Source: Apostichopus japonicus (lineage: Eukaryota; Echinodermata; Holothuroidea; Aspidochirotida; Stichopodidae). Taken from it: a DNA stretch of 64,000 nt. Shown in pieces: positions 43,822 to 55,300 of this stretch; position 1 is the stretch's first letter, and every line of letters begins with the position of its first letter. The stretch spans positions 6,603,001 through 6,667,000 of the forward strand of contig NC_092577.1 of assembly GCF_037975245.1 (NCBI RefSeq). Direction: 5' to 3'. The notes beneath the pieces were generated by a model. The model was not told the DNA's origin and made no database searches. It saw only the letters and a program-made list of their open reading frames with translations. The translations under genes and the position numbers were made by a program.

Positions 43822-44045
43822 CTGTAGATTCAGGCTACGACTACCATCCCTTCGATAGTTCCATACTAATGAATAAAATAAACGAAATTGATAAAAATGC
43901 AAGTGCAATTTAAAACTTCTCTTTTTTGGGGGGAGGGGAGGGGGCGGGATTGAAATATTAAACATTATATTCACCGGATTTATGTTGGCCCTCAATGATA
44001 CCTTCATATCAGCTGAGAAATCAATCTGGTTGATTCCTTAAGTTT

Positions 44046-44250
44046 GATCTTATCAGTTAACTATCATTATCATCTGTTTAATATATAGGATGAGTTTACA
44101 ATCCTTACATCTCAGTAAGATTACCGATCAGTTTACTATCATTATCATCTCGGTTTTATACCTGATCAGTTTACGACCAATATCCTCTTAGTTACATAAC
44201 CAATCAGGATAGAATTGTTGTCATCTCATTAGCATAACTGATCAGTTGTA
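44046..44250. repeat. Diverged tandem repeat with 'gatcagtttac' words
   Basis: Four to five degenerate copies of a ~50-60 bp unit ('ctgatcagtttac' plus 'tatcattatcatctc'). Weak but visible. Confidence 0.6.
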
Positions 44251-45950
44251 TACTTATCCTACAAAACACATGTGAAACAACTCAATTAGGAGTGAATATT
44301 AAACTAAATTAAGAAAACAAATCATGATAGTCGAGTATTCGATGCTCAGATCAAGAATAATCATCTATTAGACGAATGAACTTATCAAAGAACACTCAAC
44401 ATCAGTGACGCCATAACTGATCATGACAGCCAGTAATTTAAATGTTGATAATAGAAAAAAAAATAGTATTTGGATTTATGGCGCTACAAGCCTATAGACA
44501 AATCATCGTCATAATCACGTGGTCACATTTCCAATGTCCTGAGAGTATTTCAGTTGTGTAAACTAAGGTTAATAATTCTTGTTTCCAGTCACTTTCTTAG
44601 GTATGTTTGTTTTCAACTGTATTAAGACGAAAAACATCAATCAATCTCTCTACTAGTACCTTATTTGGAGGAGTAAGGTATGTATAATCTAACATCGTGT
44701 TATTATGACTTGACATGCACAATTGTAACATTGAGCAAAACGCTGTCCAAATTTCTTAGAAGTTTTAAGAAACCAACATTAAAGTATGTTATCAACAGAA
44801 GTGTCAATGGAGACAAACAACACTTACGTGCAAACACATATTAATGAAGATGCTATATCAATATAAATTATGTTTTGTGTCGTGGTTTGTCTTTCAGATC
44901 ATCAATAAGGCCGTGACAAAACTACAACACGAACTAAACAGAAAAATCAGCAGCAATTGTATAACAATTACAATAAGTGTTGAATTGAAATAGAACAGGC
45001 CATTGTAACGTCCCTTTGTTTCTGTTTGTTTACTTCTTCTGATTACGGTATTTGAATGCGAGCCTAGGCTATCGCAGCCGATCTTACAAAGATATGATAA
45101 ATGCAGTGCGCACTCTATTAATAACCGGCCGTTTTACAGGTCCAGAACTACCCACCTGCTATTACTAAAAGCAGGTCCCTAGTTTTACGGTTATGATTCA
45201 GTTACAATTCTGGTGACGATATGACAAATGCTCATTGCCACTTAACTCTAGAAACACGTATCTAGTTTGAATAACCACGGTAACTTCTTTTTCATAAGAG
45301 ACTACCATGGCCTGCAGCACATAGGTGCATCCATGGCAGTTTACTTGATCCAAGCGAAGGATGGATACTTTCTTTTGAGCATCATATTTATTTAAGAAAA
45401 TTGAACATGCAATAAGAAAACATGATTGATATTTTTTTTGGAATTTATTCGTTGACCGATGAAAAAGACTAATTGAATTGTATCTACTCTGAATTGCTCT
45501 CTTAACTACTACTTGCAAGGTCAATGGATACTCTTAGAAACACAGTAAGCTGACTTACTCAAACATATTGAATCTTTTTAGGAAATTTTAGCATCTCAGC
45601 GAAATTCAAAGAAAATGTTAAGTTCAAACTGCGACAGATACTACGCGTTATATGAAGTAAAGTATACATCGTTACCTCATCAAGTATATAATACCGATGT
45701 GAAACTGTATCAAATCGATAAACAGTATGTATATTGATAGTGTAACGTCATATCCCTGTCTCGTAGGGCAGTCTTTAATGATGGGGTTGGTGAAAGAGAA
45801 TTTCGACAAAAAGATGACAATGGAGAAGATGCTAAAGTGCTCGTGGCACAGTGGTACCGTTTATTCAGACTTCCGTCTCCTTACTAGGTTCATTAAATGC
45901 TCTTAATCTTATCCTTGATTACGCTGAACGTAATTGTTAACGCAATTCAT
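44251..45950. other. Non-coding stretch, no gene recognised
   Basis: A 108-codon minus-strand frame (45198-45524) includes DQVNCHGCTYVLQAMVV and is compositionally protein-like. It has no recognised family and no clear splice sites, so it stays uncalled. Confidence 0.45.
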
Positions 45951-46133
45951 CAACGCGGCGTCTAAACGCAGCGCAGAACACGGCACTAAACGCAACGCCC
46001 AACGAAACGTCCAATGCAGCGCCACACGCAGCGCCACACGCAGCGTTTAACGCAACGTACAACGCGGCGCCCAACGCAGCGTACAACGCAACATATAACG
46101 CGGCGATAAACGGAACGCCAAACGCAGCGTCTA
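45951..46133. repeat. GC-rich 12-bp minisatellite
   Basis: Units such as 'aacgcagcgccc', 'aacgcagcgtac' and 'aacgcggcgtct' are repeated about 15 times. The base composition differs sharply from the surroundings, and CG dinucleotides occur in every unit. The minus frame is an Ala-rich four-residue repeat, probably untranslated. Confidence 0.92.
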
Positions 46134-49100
46134 AATATGAAAACAGATTCAAAGCTACAGATTTAACTTAACGGTGTCTGCAATGCCGTTAATCGATGTA
46201 AATATACTAAGAACCAATCGATCGACTAAATGGCAGTAATGTATCTTTCTGATAGCTGACCTAGGCTATTCACTAATGTTCCTACTTACGGACGAACTGA
46301 AATATATCCAATCACAGCAGAACACTGATCTCTACTAAAGTACACACATTGTCACGCAGTTCAGAGCGCAATACTCAATAACGTAAAATGATAACAGTCG
46401 GTCAATAACGTAACTCCCAAATAACTGGGGGTAATCTCCCTCAGTGCAATAGCGCAGTTTGCTAACAATATTCTTACAACTCACAAATGTATTCAATGGT
46501 ATTCTGAGCGCTTACAATATCTATGGACAGTTATACACGGTGACGTGGTATTAGAAACCTACCTACTTGGATAGTAGTAAATGATATGAAAACGTACCGA
46601 ACGTAGACGTCTTGAGAGATTTTGTCAAAGAGTCTCACGCTGCACGTACCATCAGTTCATTTTATACTAGCCTGAGCAAGGCTTAAGTTTACGCGCACGA
46701 GAATGTTCTACTTCAAAGTACACCGCCTCAGAGTTGCGGTCACCAGTCTTCCGGGGACCGAAAGGTCACAATTGCTTACGTCATAGTAAACAACTTAGGA
46801 GGATAACGGGGATTTCCCGGCAAAGAAATATAACATTTCTTAAACAGTTAATACAGCTTAAACTAAAGGATAGCTTTCAAAGTTTCAATACAAGTTCGGT
46901 TACAATAGCTTGAAAATGTACCTAATACTTATCAGATCCAAAATAAAGCCTTTTCTATGCATTTCGCTTTGCAGATTTACAGACTAAAAAATGTAAATTA
47001 GATATTTTTTTTTATGCGACATCCCCAGAAGCTGCAGAATTTTGAGAAATAGTTGTCAGGAAGAAGCTTAACCTCAACTTTATACAGAACGTTCTTCAGA
47101 GCCCGGAAGCGGGTCTGGTGGGTAACGCCCAGTGAAAAAGCAGCATTTCTAATATTTCTTGGTCTCTTATAGCGAGTCCAACCACAACCACTACGTGTAC
47201 ATAAGATAGAGCAATTAAATTTCTCTGGAAAATATTTGAAGCACTGGTTGGTTCCACTAGGGGAAGCCCCTCGGAAACCACATGTTATAAATAAATAATA
47301 TTTCTCTAGAATTTATTCCAAGCAGGCTGGTTGGGGATCCGTTGTACTTACGCTGCAGCGTTTTGCAGATATATTGAAGTAATTGTGAAACACTGAAATC
47401 TATTTATGAGAAGTGCTCAATTTTCAGCGGATTGAAGTGCAAGGCCCTGGTGAAGGAGTAGGGCCAAGCATCAGGAATATGCTGCATTTTATTTACCTAA
47501 TATTATCAAAATTTGGGGAAATATAGACGTAAGGGAGTAACAGACAGACCGATTATGTTTTCCTTTCTTCGTTTTTGTATGATAACTCTTACTTTCGTAA
47601 GTGTACGACCATGATAAATTTGTCTGCAATTTGTCGACGGACTTGGCATCCATTTGAGACCGAGTTTTGATTTTCTCTGGGACTCGGTTTGACACCCCAC
47701 ACCCCGTTTGTATACTTCGAGGTCGCGTTCTCAAATGATAATAGTGAAATTATATTTTCCTGTTTCCAAGTACAGCGTAAGTTAACTCTTTCAGTATCAT
47801 ATTAGTCTCACTAGACGTTCAGTCTTTACTTTAGGATTTACAAAAGATGTTCATATGACGAGGAAAATATATAATTAAATGTCTACTGATAATTTAACTC
47901 AAATTTTGCTTGGTTGCCATGGCAACTATGTGAAACAAAAGTAATAGGTGCCAGTTCTGGAACAGTTAATGAGTGACGCACCATTATATACCTCCCTGCT
48001 TGATTTCGTCTATAGAAGTGTACAAATACATAAAATATGGTTTTAAATTTACATATAAATCTAAATGCTTTCCCTCATATCATTACCCACTTTTATTTAT
48101 ACTATTATCAGGCAAATCATGCATGGATGTTAGTTTTTGCCAATACATATAGATTTTACTCTTGTCAAGCGCCCATCGTGGGAGTGATGGGATGTCCCCC
48201 TCCCCCCCCCCAAAAAAAAACACTACACGCGTTTCAAACTAACTCAGAGTAGTTATAGCACAATGTTGCGTTTCGACTTAGATATTGGACATAATATATG
48301 TCAAACTATACCTCAGAAGTATCATTTAAAGTGTTAACTTCCCCTTTTTCTGGGGAAGCACCATAGACCCCCCCCCCACCTCCTACCCATATATCATGTC
48401 GGCTTTGACGACCCTCTGTTCCTGTACAACACTGCAGAACGAGTGTCTTATTTTTGCCTTTATAAAGTCTTTATGGTAATGCTACACATTAGAATATTCC
48501 TATTACGGTACATCTATTACCAACAGTTCCGATACATGTTTGGTCTCTGTTTTGTTTTCGTTAATGTTTTAATACACTTTGCGGCAATTTCAGAGAAGAA
48601 AAAAACTTCGTTTGCAGAACTTACACAAGAATTAAGTTAAACTTTGCGACTTTATTCTGCAATTCAGATTGAAAGAATGGTTTTAAGCGGAGGTGTGGAT
48701 TTGTTTAAATTTGTGTGTTTGTCTGGGGGGGGGGGGGGGGTTGACAGACTCCGAGGAGCACAACATTACTTCAAAACCTTACACAATAATTGCCGCAGTG
48801 TAATTTAATTGCCCAAAGTGTATGATTCCACTTCCTTTCGGAAAGAGATTTAAAGCATCAGTTGATTTGATTGCTAGTCTCAAATTCATCTTATAGGGCA
48901 GTGATCTCGAAAGAGCGAAATGTAAGGAATATGACTTATCTCTTAAATCAACCAAGCTTAGCAATATTAAGTGTTGTTACATTTATATTATTCGATTTGT
49001 TGTCCACTGTCACAAGACTCTGTTTTGGGTGTCTCCTTAATTTAAAATTGCAATCATGTGTTGCTGATCCATTACTCTCTTCTATGTGAATCAACAACAC

Positions 49101-49203
49101 TCTATATGTCAAAAGAAATTCACAAAGTTGGCTGGTTGGTAAAGCCTTTAAATATATGTAAGAAATTTGAAATGTGTCCATTATGACGACATGGTGACAA
49201 TAC
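46134..49203. other. Non-coding stretch, no gene recognised
   Basis: G and C homopolymer runs (48199, 48371, 48726) and short open frames only. A minus-strand frame (48779-48964, MNLRLAIKSTDALNLFP) is protein-like but unassigned. Confidence 0.45.
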
Positions 49204-49280
49204 CTTTCACTTTTCTTGACTTCAAGGATGATGGAATGGATCCTACCGGAATAGTGTCTGGCAGCATGTACCGATAAAAC
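49204..49280 (-). other. Candidate 77-nt exon
   Basis: The minus strand has acceptor CTTCTCTCCATAG, a 77-base open segment (FYRYMLPDTIPVGSIPSS, then LKSRKVK) and donor AAAG then GTATTG. The single open frame would begin with the third base of a split codon. No partner exon of matching phase was found. Confidence 0.35.
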
Positions 49281-50211
49281 CTATGGAGAGAAGTAGATTA
49301 ATCATCGTGTAAGATGTAGAAGACATAGAGGAATGTCCTCCTAGTCAGGTTTATTATCAAATCAATGACGATAAACATAGTAAACAACAAATAACAAGGA
49401 ATTAAATCACATCTGATTGACCATTCTGATCAGAATTAATTATAATCACAAGTCTTGTGTTTCAAAGATCCCACGAAAACTAAATTAGGTTGGATCATAT
49501 AATTGAAGTAAGGAGAATGACGTCATGCGACATATACTGACGCCACCCATTCTACTGATGGCGCTTTGCTTGTACGGCAAGAAAGTACCAGCGCGTAATA
49601 CAAACACCACGCCTTTGACATAACTACATTGATAAAGTTGACATAAATCACTCGAAATGTTAGAGTTCACTGGTAAAATATCAATCTAGAAATAATGAAA
49701 CTTACAGCAACATTATTGTTTCTTAATCTCAAAATAGTTTAAGATGCTACAATTTACACTTTTCGATGTAATGACGGGATGAAAAACTTGTAAACAGTCT
49801 TGTACTGAAAAGGAAGATTAATGGAATGGAGAGGAGTAGGAGGGTCGAGTACATAGCAACATTGTTTACTGGGCGAAACAACTGATCCCCCCTTGGTGAT
49901 TTCAATAAAAGGTAAACACAAAATGTTGCAATTACATGTATGAACAAGGCAGATATACCAAGATCTCTTATTATTTAAGTATTTATTCATTATCAACCTT
50001 CAATAATGTTATCACATTACACGCAATGTTTTTTTGTTGTCATTGATCTAAATCAAATTGTAAAAACCTATAAAATGTTTGTAGAGTTGATAAGAATTTC
50101 CTTAACCATTACACAATTGAATCTTCCTATTCAACGATGTTCTCAATGAAGAACTGCATGTGTCCCAAATATCAGACTTCATTCATACCAAGGAGTTGAT
50201 ACAACTTCCTA
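49281..50211. other. Non-coding stretch left of the candidate transposon
   Basis: AT-rich DNA without recognised features. It ends in the CTA that precedes the CACTG terminus. Confidence 0.5.
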
Positions 50212-50448
50212 CACTGTAAACAATAGTTAGTCTATATGACTAAAAAAAATTAGTCACAACGATGCCTCTATCGACCAGTTTCTTCTAGTCATTTGACTAT
50301 ATAACATTAGTTTTGTGACTAATTAAATCGAGTTTTCTGACTAATTAAAATTAGTCCTACTACGATGCCTCTATCGACCAAAGCTTAGTCCAGTGACTAA
50401 AAATATTAGTCATTGCAACTGTGACTACTTATTTAGGTCACAAGACTA
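50212..50448. repeat. Candidate transposon left terminus and subterminal motif array
   Basis: CACTGTAAACAATAGTTAGT begins the end. The pentamer TAGTC or its complement GACTA occurs 13 times between 50228 and 50448; fewer than one is expected by chance in that length. Many are paired as inverted repeats (TAGTCTATATGACTA, GACTAAAAAAAATTAGTC). The 19-bp word 'acgatgcctctatcgacca' occurs twice, about 113 bp apart. Such clusters serve as accessory-protein binding sites in CACTA transposons. Confidence 0.65.
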
Positions 50449-51778
50449 GTTTCAGATTAAGTACTGATTAGTTAAGAAATGAGATAGTGACACACATTGT
50501 AAGTTTCATGGTAATTTTTATTAACATTCAGTATTAATGCAAAATGTGACAAATAAACATTCCATTTAAAAGTCATCTCATAAAGAACAGTAACAAACAC
50601 TAAAGGTTAAAGAACATTTAAAACTGAAATATATATTTATTGGACAATTGGGAAACTTATCTTTACAAAAATGTCAAAATCTTCTCCGATAAAACATCTT
50701 GAGACTACTCATGGGATTACTTTGAAACGCTCCTAAGTTGGCAGTGTTCAAGAGTTTTCAAACAATTAGATCATGCATCATTATGGGCTCCATCAGTTTC
50801 ATCAAAATAACAGCATGGAAAAGATGTGGACAGACAGATAAAGGGAAAGTTTGGGAGTACACAGCTCAAATATAAAAATAGAACTTCAACCAAATAAATT
50901 ATCTTAATTAATATTTTAATATAAATATACATAACATAGATTTAATATACACAAAATAATATATCATATAACTATTTATAATTTATTTATAAAAATAATA
51001 CCCCATGTCAAGTCAAATGGTATAAAAAGGCCTTGAGTAGCTCTATATGACCTTAGCTGTTAAAAGGGCCAGAAAATATCCTTATAATCATCATCTCGAA
51101 TTAGGATGATAAATAAAAATATTACCATGACAAGCTAAACCAAAAAGTGAGCTTTAAAGAGAACCATTGACCAGAGATTAAATTTCTATGTCTAACAACA
51201 TCTGACAACTACATTTAAAACAAAAGAATAATATAAGTCATTTTATGAACTTGGAAGTGATATTATTCTGAGTTTCTGACCATGAGATGTGATGGTACAA
51301 TATTATTGCAGAACATGCAAGTTGAACATGTTATTATCATTGAAGCAACACTAGGGTGGAACAGTAAACAAAGTATAGTTACAACATTTCTAGAAGTACT
51401 TTATCACAAACCATAAGCTATGTCTTGACTGGTAGACAATTACCTTCTAGGTCAATTTTTTGGGGTACATTTTAAATGAGGTCCCCACATTCAATCACAC
51501 TAACCTCATTTAATCATTGTAATTATTTCCAAGTACACTGAAGTCCATGTTAAAGACTTGCCCGATATATCGAAAATCATTTGCTGATAATTTGATCTTT
51601 GCTTGATCCCAAACGTGTGCGCAAGTACACAAACAATAATCTTATACACTACACTTATGTGGGGCTTAGGCATGCACTATAGCATATACTAGTAGTATGA
51701 CCGGTGTGCATTATTGAATATAACCGGTGTGCAGTATTATGTGTACGTATATGGCTAGACAAGTATATTTTTGAATTA
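50449..51778. other. Non-coding stretch between terminus and gene
   Basis: Very AT-rich (for example 50890-51000) with no open frame and no recognised element apart from the SINE that follows. Confidence 0.55.
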
Positions 51779-51918
51779 CCTCCCAGGGTACCCTATACAC
51801 CTGAGTAAATAGAGGCAATTGAGATTAAGTGCCTTCATTAAAGATACATACAAATCGACCAGGTTGGTACATGAACCCACGATCATGGAATCATGTGTTC
51901 AGTGCCCTAGCCATTCCA
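51779..51918 (-). mobile_element. tRNA-derived SINE
   Basis: The minus strand begins GTGGTGGAATGGCTAGGGCA (A-box side). It continues to a B-box-like GGGTTCATGTACC and then a body with GGCACTTAATCTCAATTGCC, a stretch common to many invertebrate tRNA-SINEs with conserved central domains. It ends near GGTACCCTGGGAGGT. No functional tRNA cloverleaf is present. Confidence 0.7.
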
Positions 51919-52015
51919 CCACAACTTCTGTATGTCTTTACGTACTGTGGTTATTTCACTGATTGCATAATGCGCACTGTATATCACAGATTGTTCCTTA
52001 TATTGAATGTATGAT

Positions 52016-52021
52016 TTTATT
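52016..52021 (-). terminator. AATAAA polyadenylation signal of the PB1-like gene
   Basis: TTTATT on the plus strand reads AATAAA on the minus strand, 88 bp after the stop codon. It is well placed for the gene's 3' end. Confidence 0.6.
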
Positions 52022-52108
52022 ATCATAACTACTACAAGAACAAGACACAACATTTCTGTACGTGCTAACACCATTGGGGTGAAAGTTCAAGCGACCAACA
52101 TATGATAT

Positions 52109-52390
52109 TTACATATTCATATTTATTTTTTCTACAACTCTCATAACTGTCTTGTCAACTGGGAGTCCATCCTGGATGTTTAAAATCATCCTCTGGTAGA
52201 AGTTTAGGGTTTTCTTCAGAGCTGTTGGATAAACCAAGTTAAATATATAAAATGTAGCCAAGTAGACAGCAAAAGCTGACATGAAATTGGATGATTCTGT
52301 GACTTTGAAGCCATCAACTTTAACTGTGTAGCTGCTGACTTCTTCTTCACCTTCAAACATTTCCATGATCACTGGAAGTTTAACTTCATG
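52109..52390 (-). CDS. PB1-like gene, exon 8 (terminal)
   Basis: Acceptor TTTCTTTGTTGGCAG. The 282 nt include the stop and encode HEVKLPVIMEMFEGEEEV, then VYLATFYIFNLVYPTALK and FYQRMILNIQDGLPVDK, ending INMNM. Confidence 0.88.
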   Translation of the reverse strand, partial: HEVKLPVIMEMFEGEEEVSSYTVKVDGFKVTESSNFMSAFAVYLATFYIFNLVYPTALKKTLNFYQRMILNIQDGLPVDKTVMRVVEKINMNM

Positions 52391-55300
52391 CTGCCAACAA
52401 AGAAAATGAAATGAATAAGTAACCAATTATTTTAGGAAGCACAATGGCAGATCCAGGATGGGATTTGAACCCATGTAGTCAAAGCAAACGTCATGTTTTT
52501 AAGAATGATTGTGCAAGTCACCATATTAAATATGTAATTATTTAATATATAGTCTGTTTAATAATAGCATTAAAGACGATATTACATATCATTGACAAAT
52601 TTTGTTAACATTATGAGTCATTTTCCTTACATGGCTAAATTTCAATGGTATCACAGTACAAACGTTAAAATGTCATTAATATGCAGTGTTGCAGTTGTGG
52701 TTGAGGCAACAGCCTCCAAGGCAAAAATTTAATGAATTTATTTGCCTTAATATATTATTAAAATTTCCTTGCTTTTCTTCAGATACTTTATTCAACTCAG
52801 ACAGAACTAGTTGTTGATGCTAAAAGGTCCTTTACAAGGAACGTTTCCATTTATTGTTTAATGAAACTCATACACATATCAGTTTGTCTTTTGTTTCCCT
52901 TCAATTTAATTATAAAGGGGGAAGTTAATGACAACCCATAAGAAAAATATGCGATAAATTTAGGGTAATTATCCATTATATATATATAAGTTACTTACAG
53001 TTTCATCAACCACCGAGAGCATACTTTCCAACTTCTCGTTAACAAGGGTTGGTACTGCAATCACTGCAGCATATTTAGTGGCCTCTATAAAAAAAAACAT
53101 AGGTGAAACTGTTTTGTAATCCCCTTTAATATTAAATATCATGATATCCTCACTCCTCAGAGGTGTTTTCTTACAATATATTTGAAACACAAATGAAGAC
53201 AAGATCAGATAGGCCTAGCTTATTACATTTGAAGTTTGAACATGATCAACGGTTATGTGAGTGGTGTGGCAATGGACACACTTGACTCACACAGTTAATA
53301 CAAACCATTAATTTGACCTGACTGAAGTGTTACAGAGCTCTCTAGCAGTGGCTACCTAGAATAGGTGGGTCCTTCTTTAGTCCCCCATGCAAGGATGCCA
53401 CTCTGAGGAGGGGTCTAAGGGGGGGGTATCCCCTTTGAGAATATATCTTATTATGATATAATTTTATTATTATTTTGGGGGCTGTGTGCCGCTTGGCACT
53501 CCCCTGACTGGTACCCTGCAGGGCGGACTGCCCCCCACTTACTACGCCATTGCTCTCTAGACCAGCGGTCGGCAACTTTTTTACCCATGAACTAATGAAT
53601 ATCCCCGGAACAAAGCCACGACCCAAGAGGTACTAACGCCTCAAAATATTATCGCTTGAAAATGTCATGTTCTATTGATGTTAAAGTACACTAACGACTC
53701 ACATGCTGTTGTTTATAAACACTGATCATACTAAGGAAGCGTTGTTGTTTATGAACAAATTTCCTGTCGGTGTTCGCTTGATATTTTTTCTGCTCTAGCC
53801 CATACCTTCATCCAATAAAATACTAACCATGCCTTGTGCTCTCATCCTTATATTTCAAAATGTCTCCAATAGCTTTGTCTACAAGGTTTGGTCGGCTTTT
53901 CTTATTCTTCACCGTTGTTACAATAGCATCAGCATATTTGGTGAAGCCATCATGTATCAGGTCCCTAATTGAGGAGGATCCAATTCTCTGGAATTCCAAA
54001 ATTATCTGAAAATTGAACAAGAAATTAAAAAAGTTTGGTGATTACATTCTATGTTGGTAAATGAAGAAAAGAGTTCTACATAACAACAAAAGGAAATAAA
54101 TTGTAATGACCGTATCAGTGTCAACATTACTATGAGGTTAGTGATTGCAGTTCCTGTTAAAAAAACCAGATGAGTTTCCAGTTTTTAAGTGTTTGACCTC
54201 CATTGACCTCAGGTGGCACACATTTAGTGTCATCTCCAGTCATTTTATTATGGGGTACTGCAGACGAAGGTCAACATGTTTGTATTCCCCATTTTTGGAC
54301 AATCACAAATCTTATCCTGGGGCACAGTACGTAACATTTTAAGGTGTGTGTGCCCCCAGCCCGGGTATAAGGTTCCTCTATATATGCACTATGCTATCTT
54401 GAGATATTGTGTTTACAAGCAAGTCACCATGGACTTATGTACATACGTCATCATGCAGTGTACTCCAGGGGGGTTGTAGGGGACCCTCTGAGTGTAAGTT
54501 GCCACCCCTGGGTGGATCTTGCCGCGCCCCCCAAAAAAATAGTGGCCGCCCCCTAATTTTTTTGTCTAACAACGAATACAACAGAAAACCAGAATGAAAA
54601 CATTTCATGGTTCCTTGCTGCTGTTCATTAGTTCCATTAATAGGGAAATTTCTAACAAAGCCCTAATACAACAACAGTATGCTCACAAACCTTTGTGGCC
54701 AAAGTAATGCTAAGCCCTGATATCAATTGCAACACACATCGGTGTGTGAAGACTATCTACCATAATCATCATACCAAGTTTGACGAAATTCCGACTAGTA
54801 ATAGTAGCCAAGTAATTGCAATTTGGAGTATTTCACGTTTGACCCCATGACCTCATTAATATTCATGAAATGAGCACCAAAAAAATAGGGTTCATCTACT
54901 CACTATGGGCCACCCACCCACCAAGTTTGATCATGATCAGTCAATCCCTTGTTGAGTTATCGTGCATACAAGCTAAAGCGTCTCACACACACACACACAC
55001 GCACACACACACGCCAACCTGAATACATAGGTTCCTTTGCTTTTAGCAAGGAACCAAAAACTACACTGGTTGGTAATTGAAAGGAGCTGTATAAACTGAA
55101 AGTAAATACCTCATCTTCATCGAAAAGCCATGGGTACAGCTCCTGGACCTGCTTCACAGAAACACCTTCTTTAACAATCAGTTGTCTTCGATCTGAGAAT
55201 GTTGCTGACATTGCCTCTGTCACCCTGGAGTAGTGAGGTTTCTTCTTGGCGTTCTCCCTTTTCAACCACTGAATATGGGATTCAATGGACTTGTCATCTT

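Noticed and set aside
45198-45524. 108-codon minus-strand open frame with CHGC-like motif
   Set aside because: Protein-like composition but no family, no clear start or splice context; not called as a gene.
46263-46290. 7-nt exon-like segment (TTTCAG, TTCGTCC, GTAAGT) on the minus strand
   Set aside because: The length is not a multiple of three and there is no partner exon; single occurrence.
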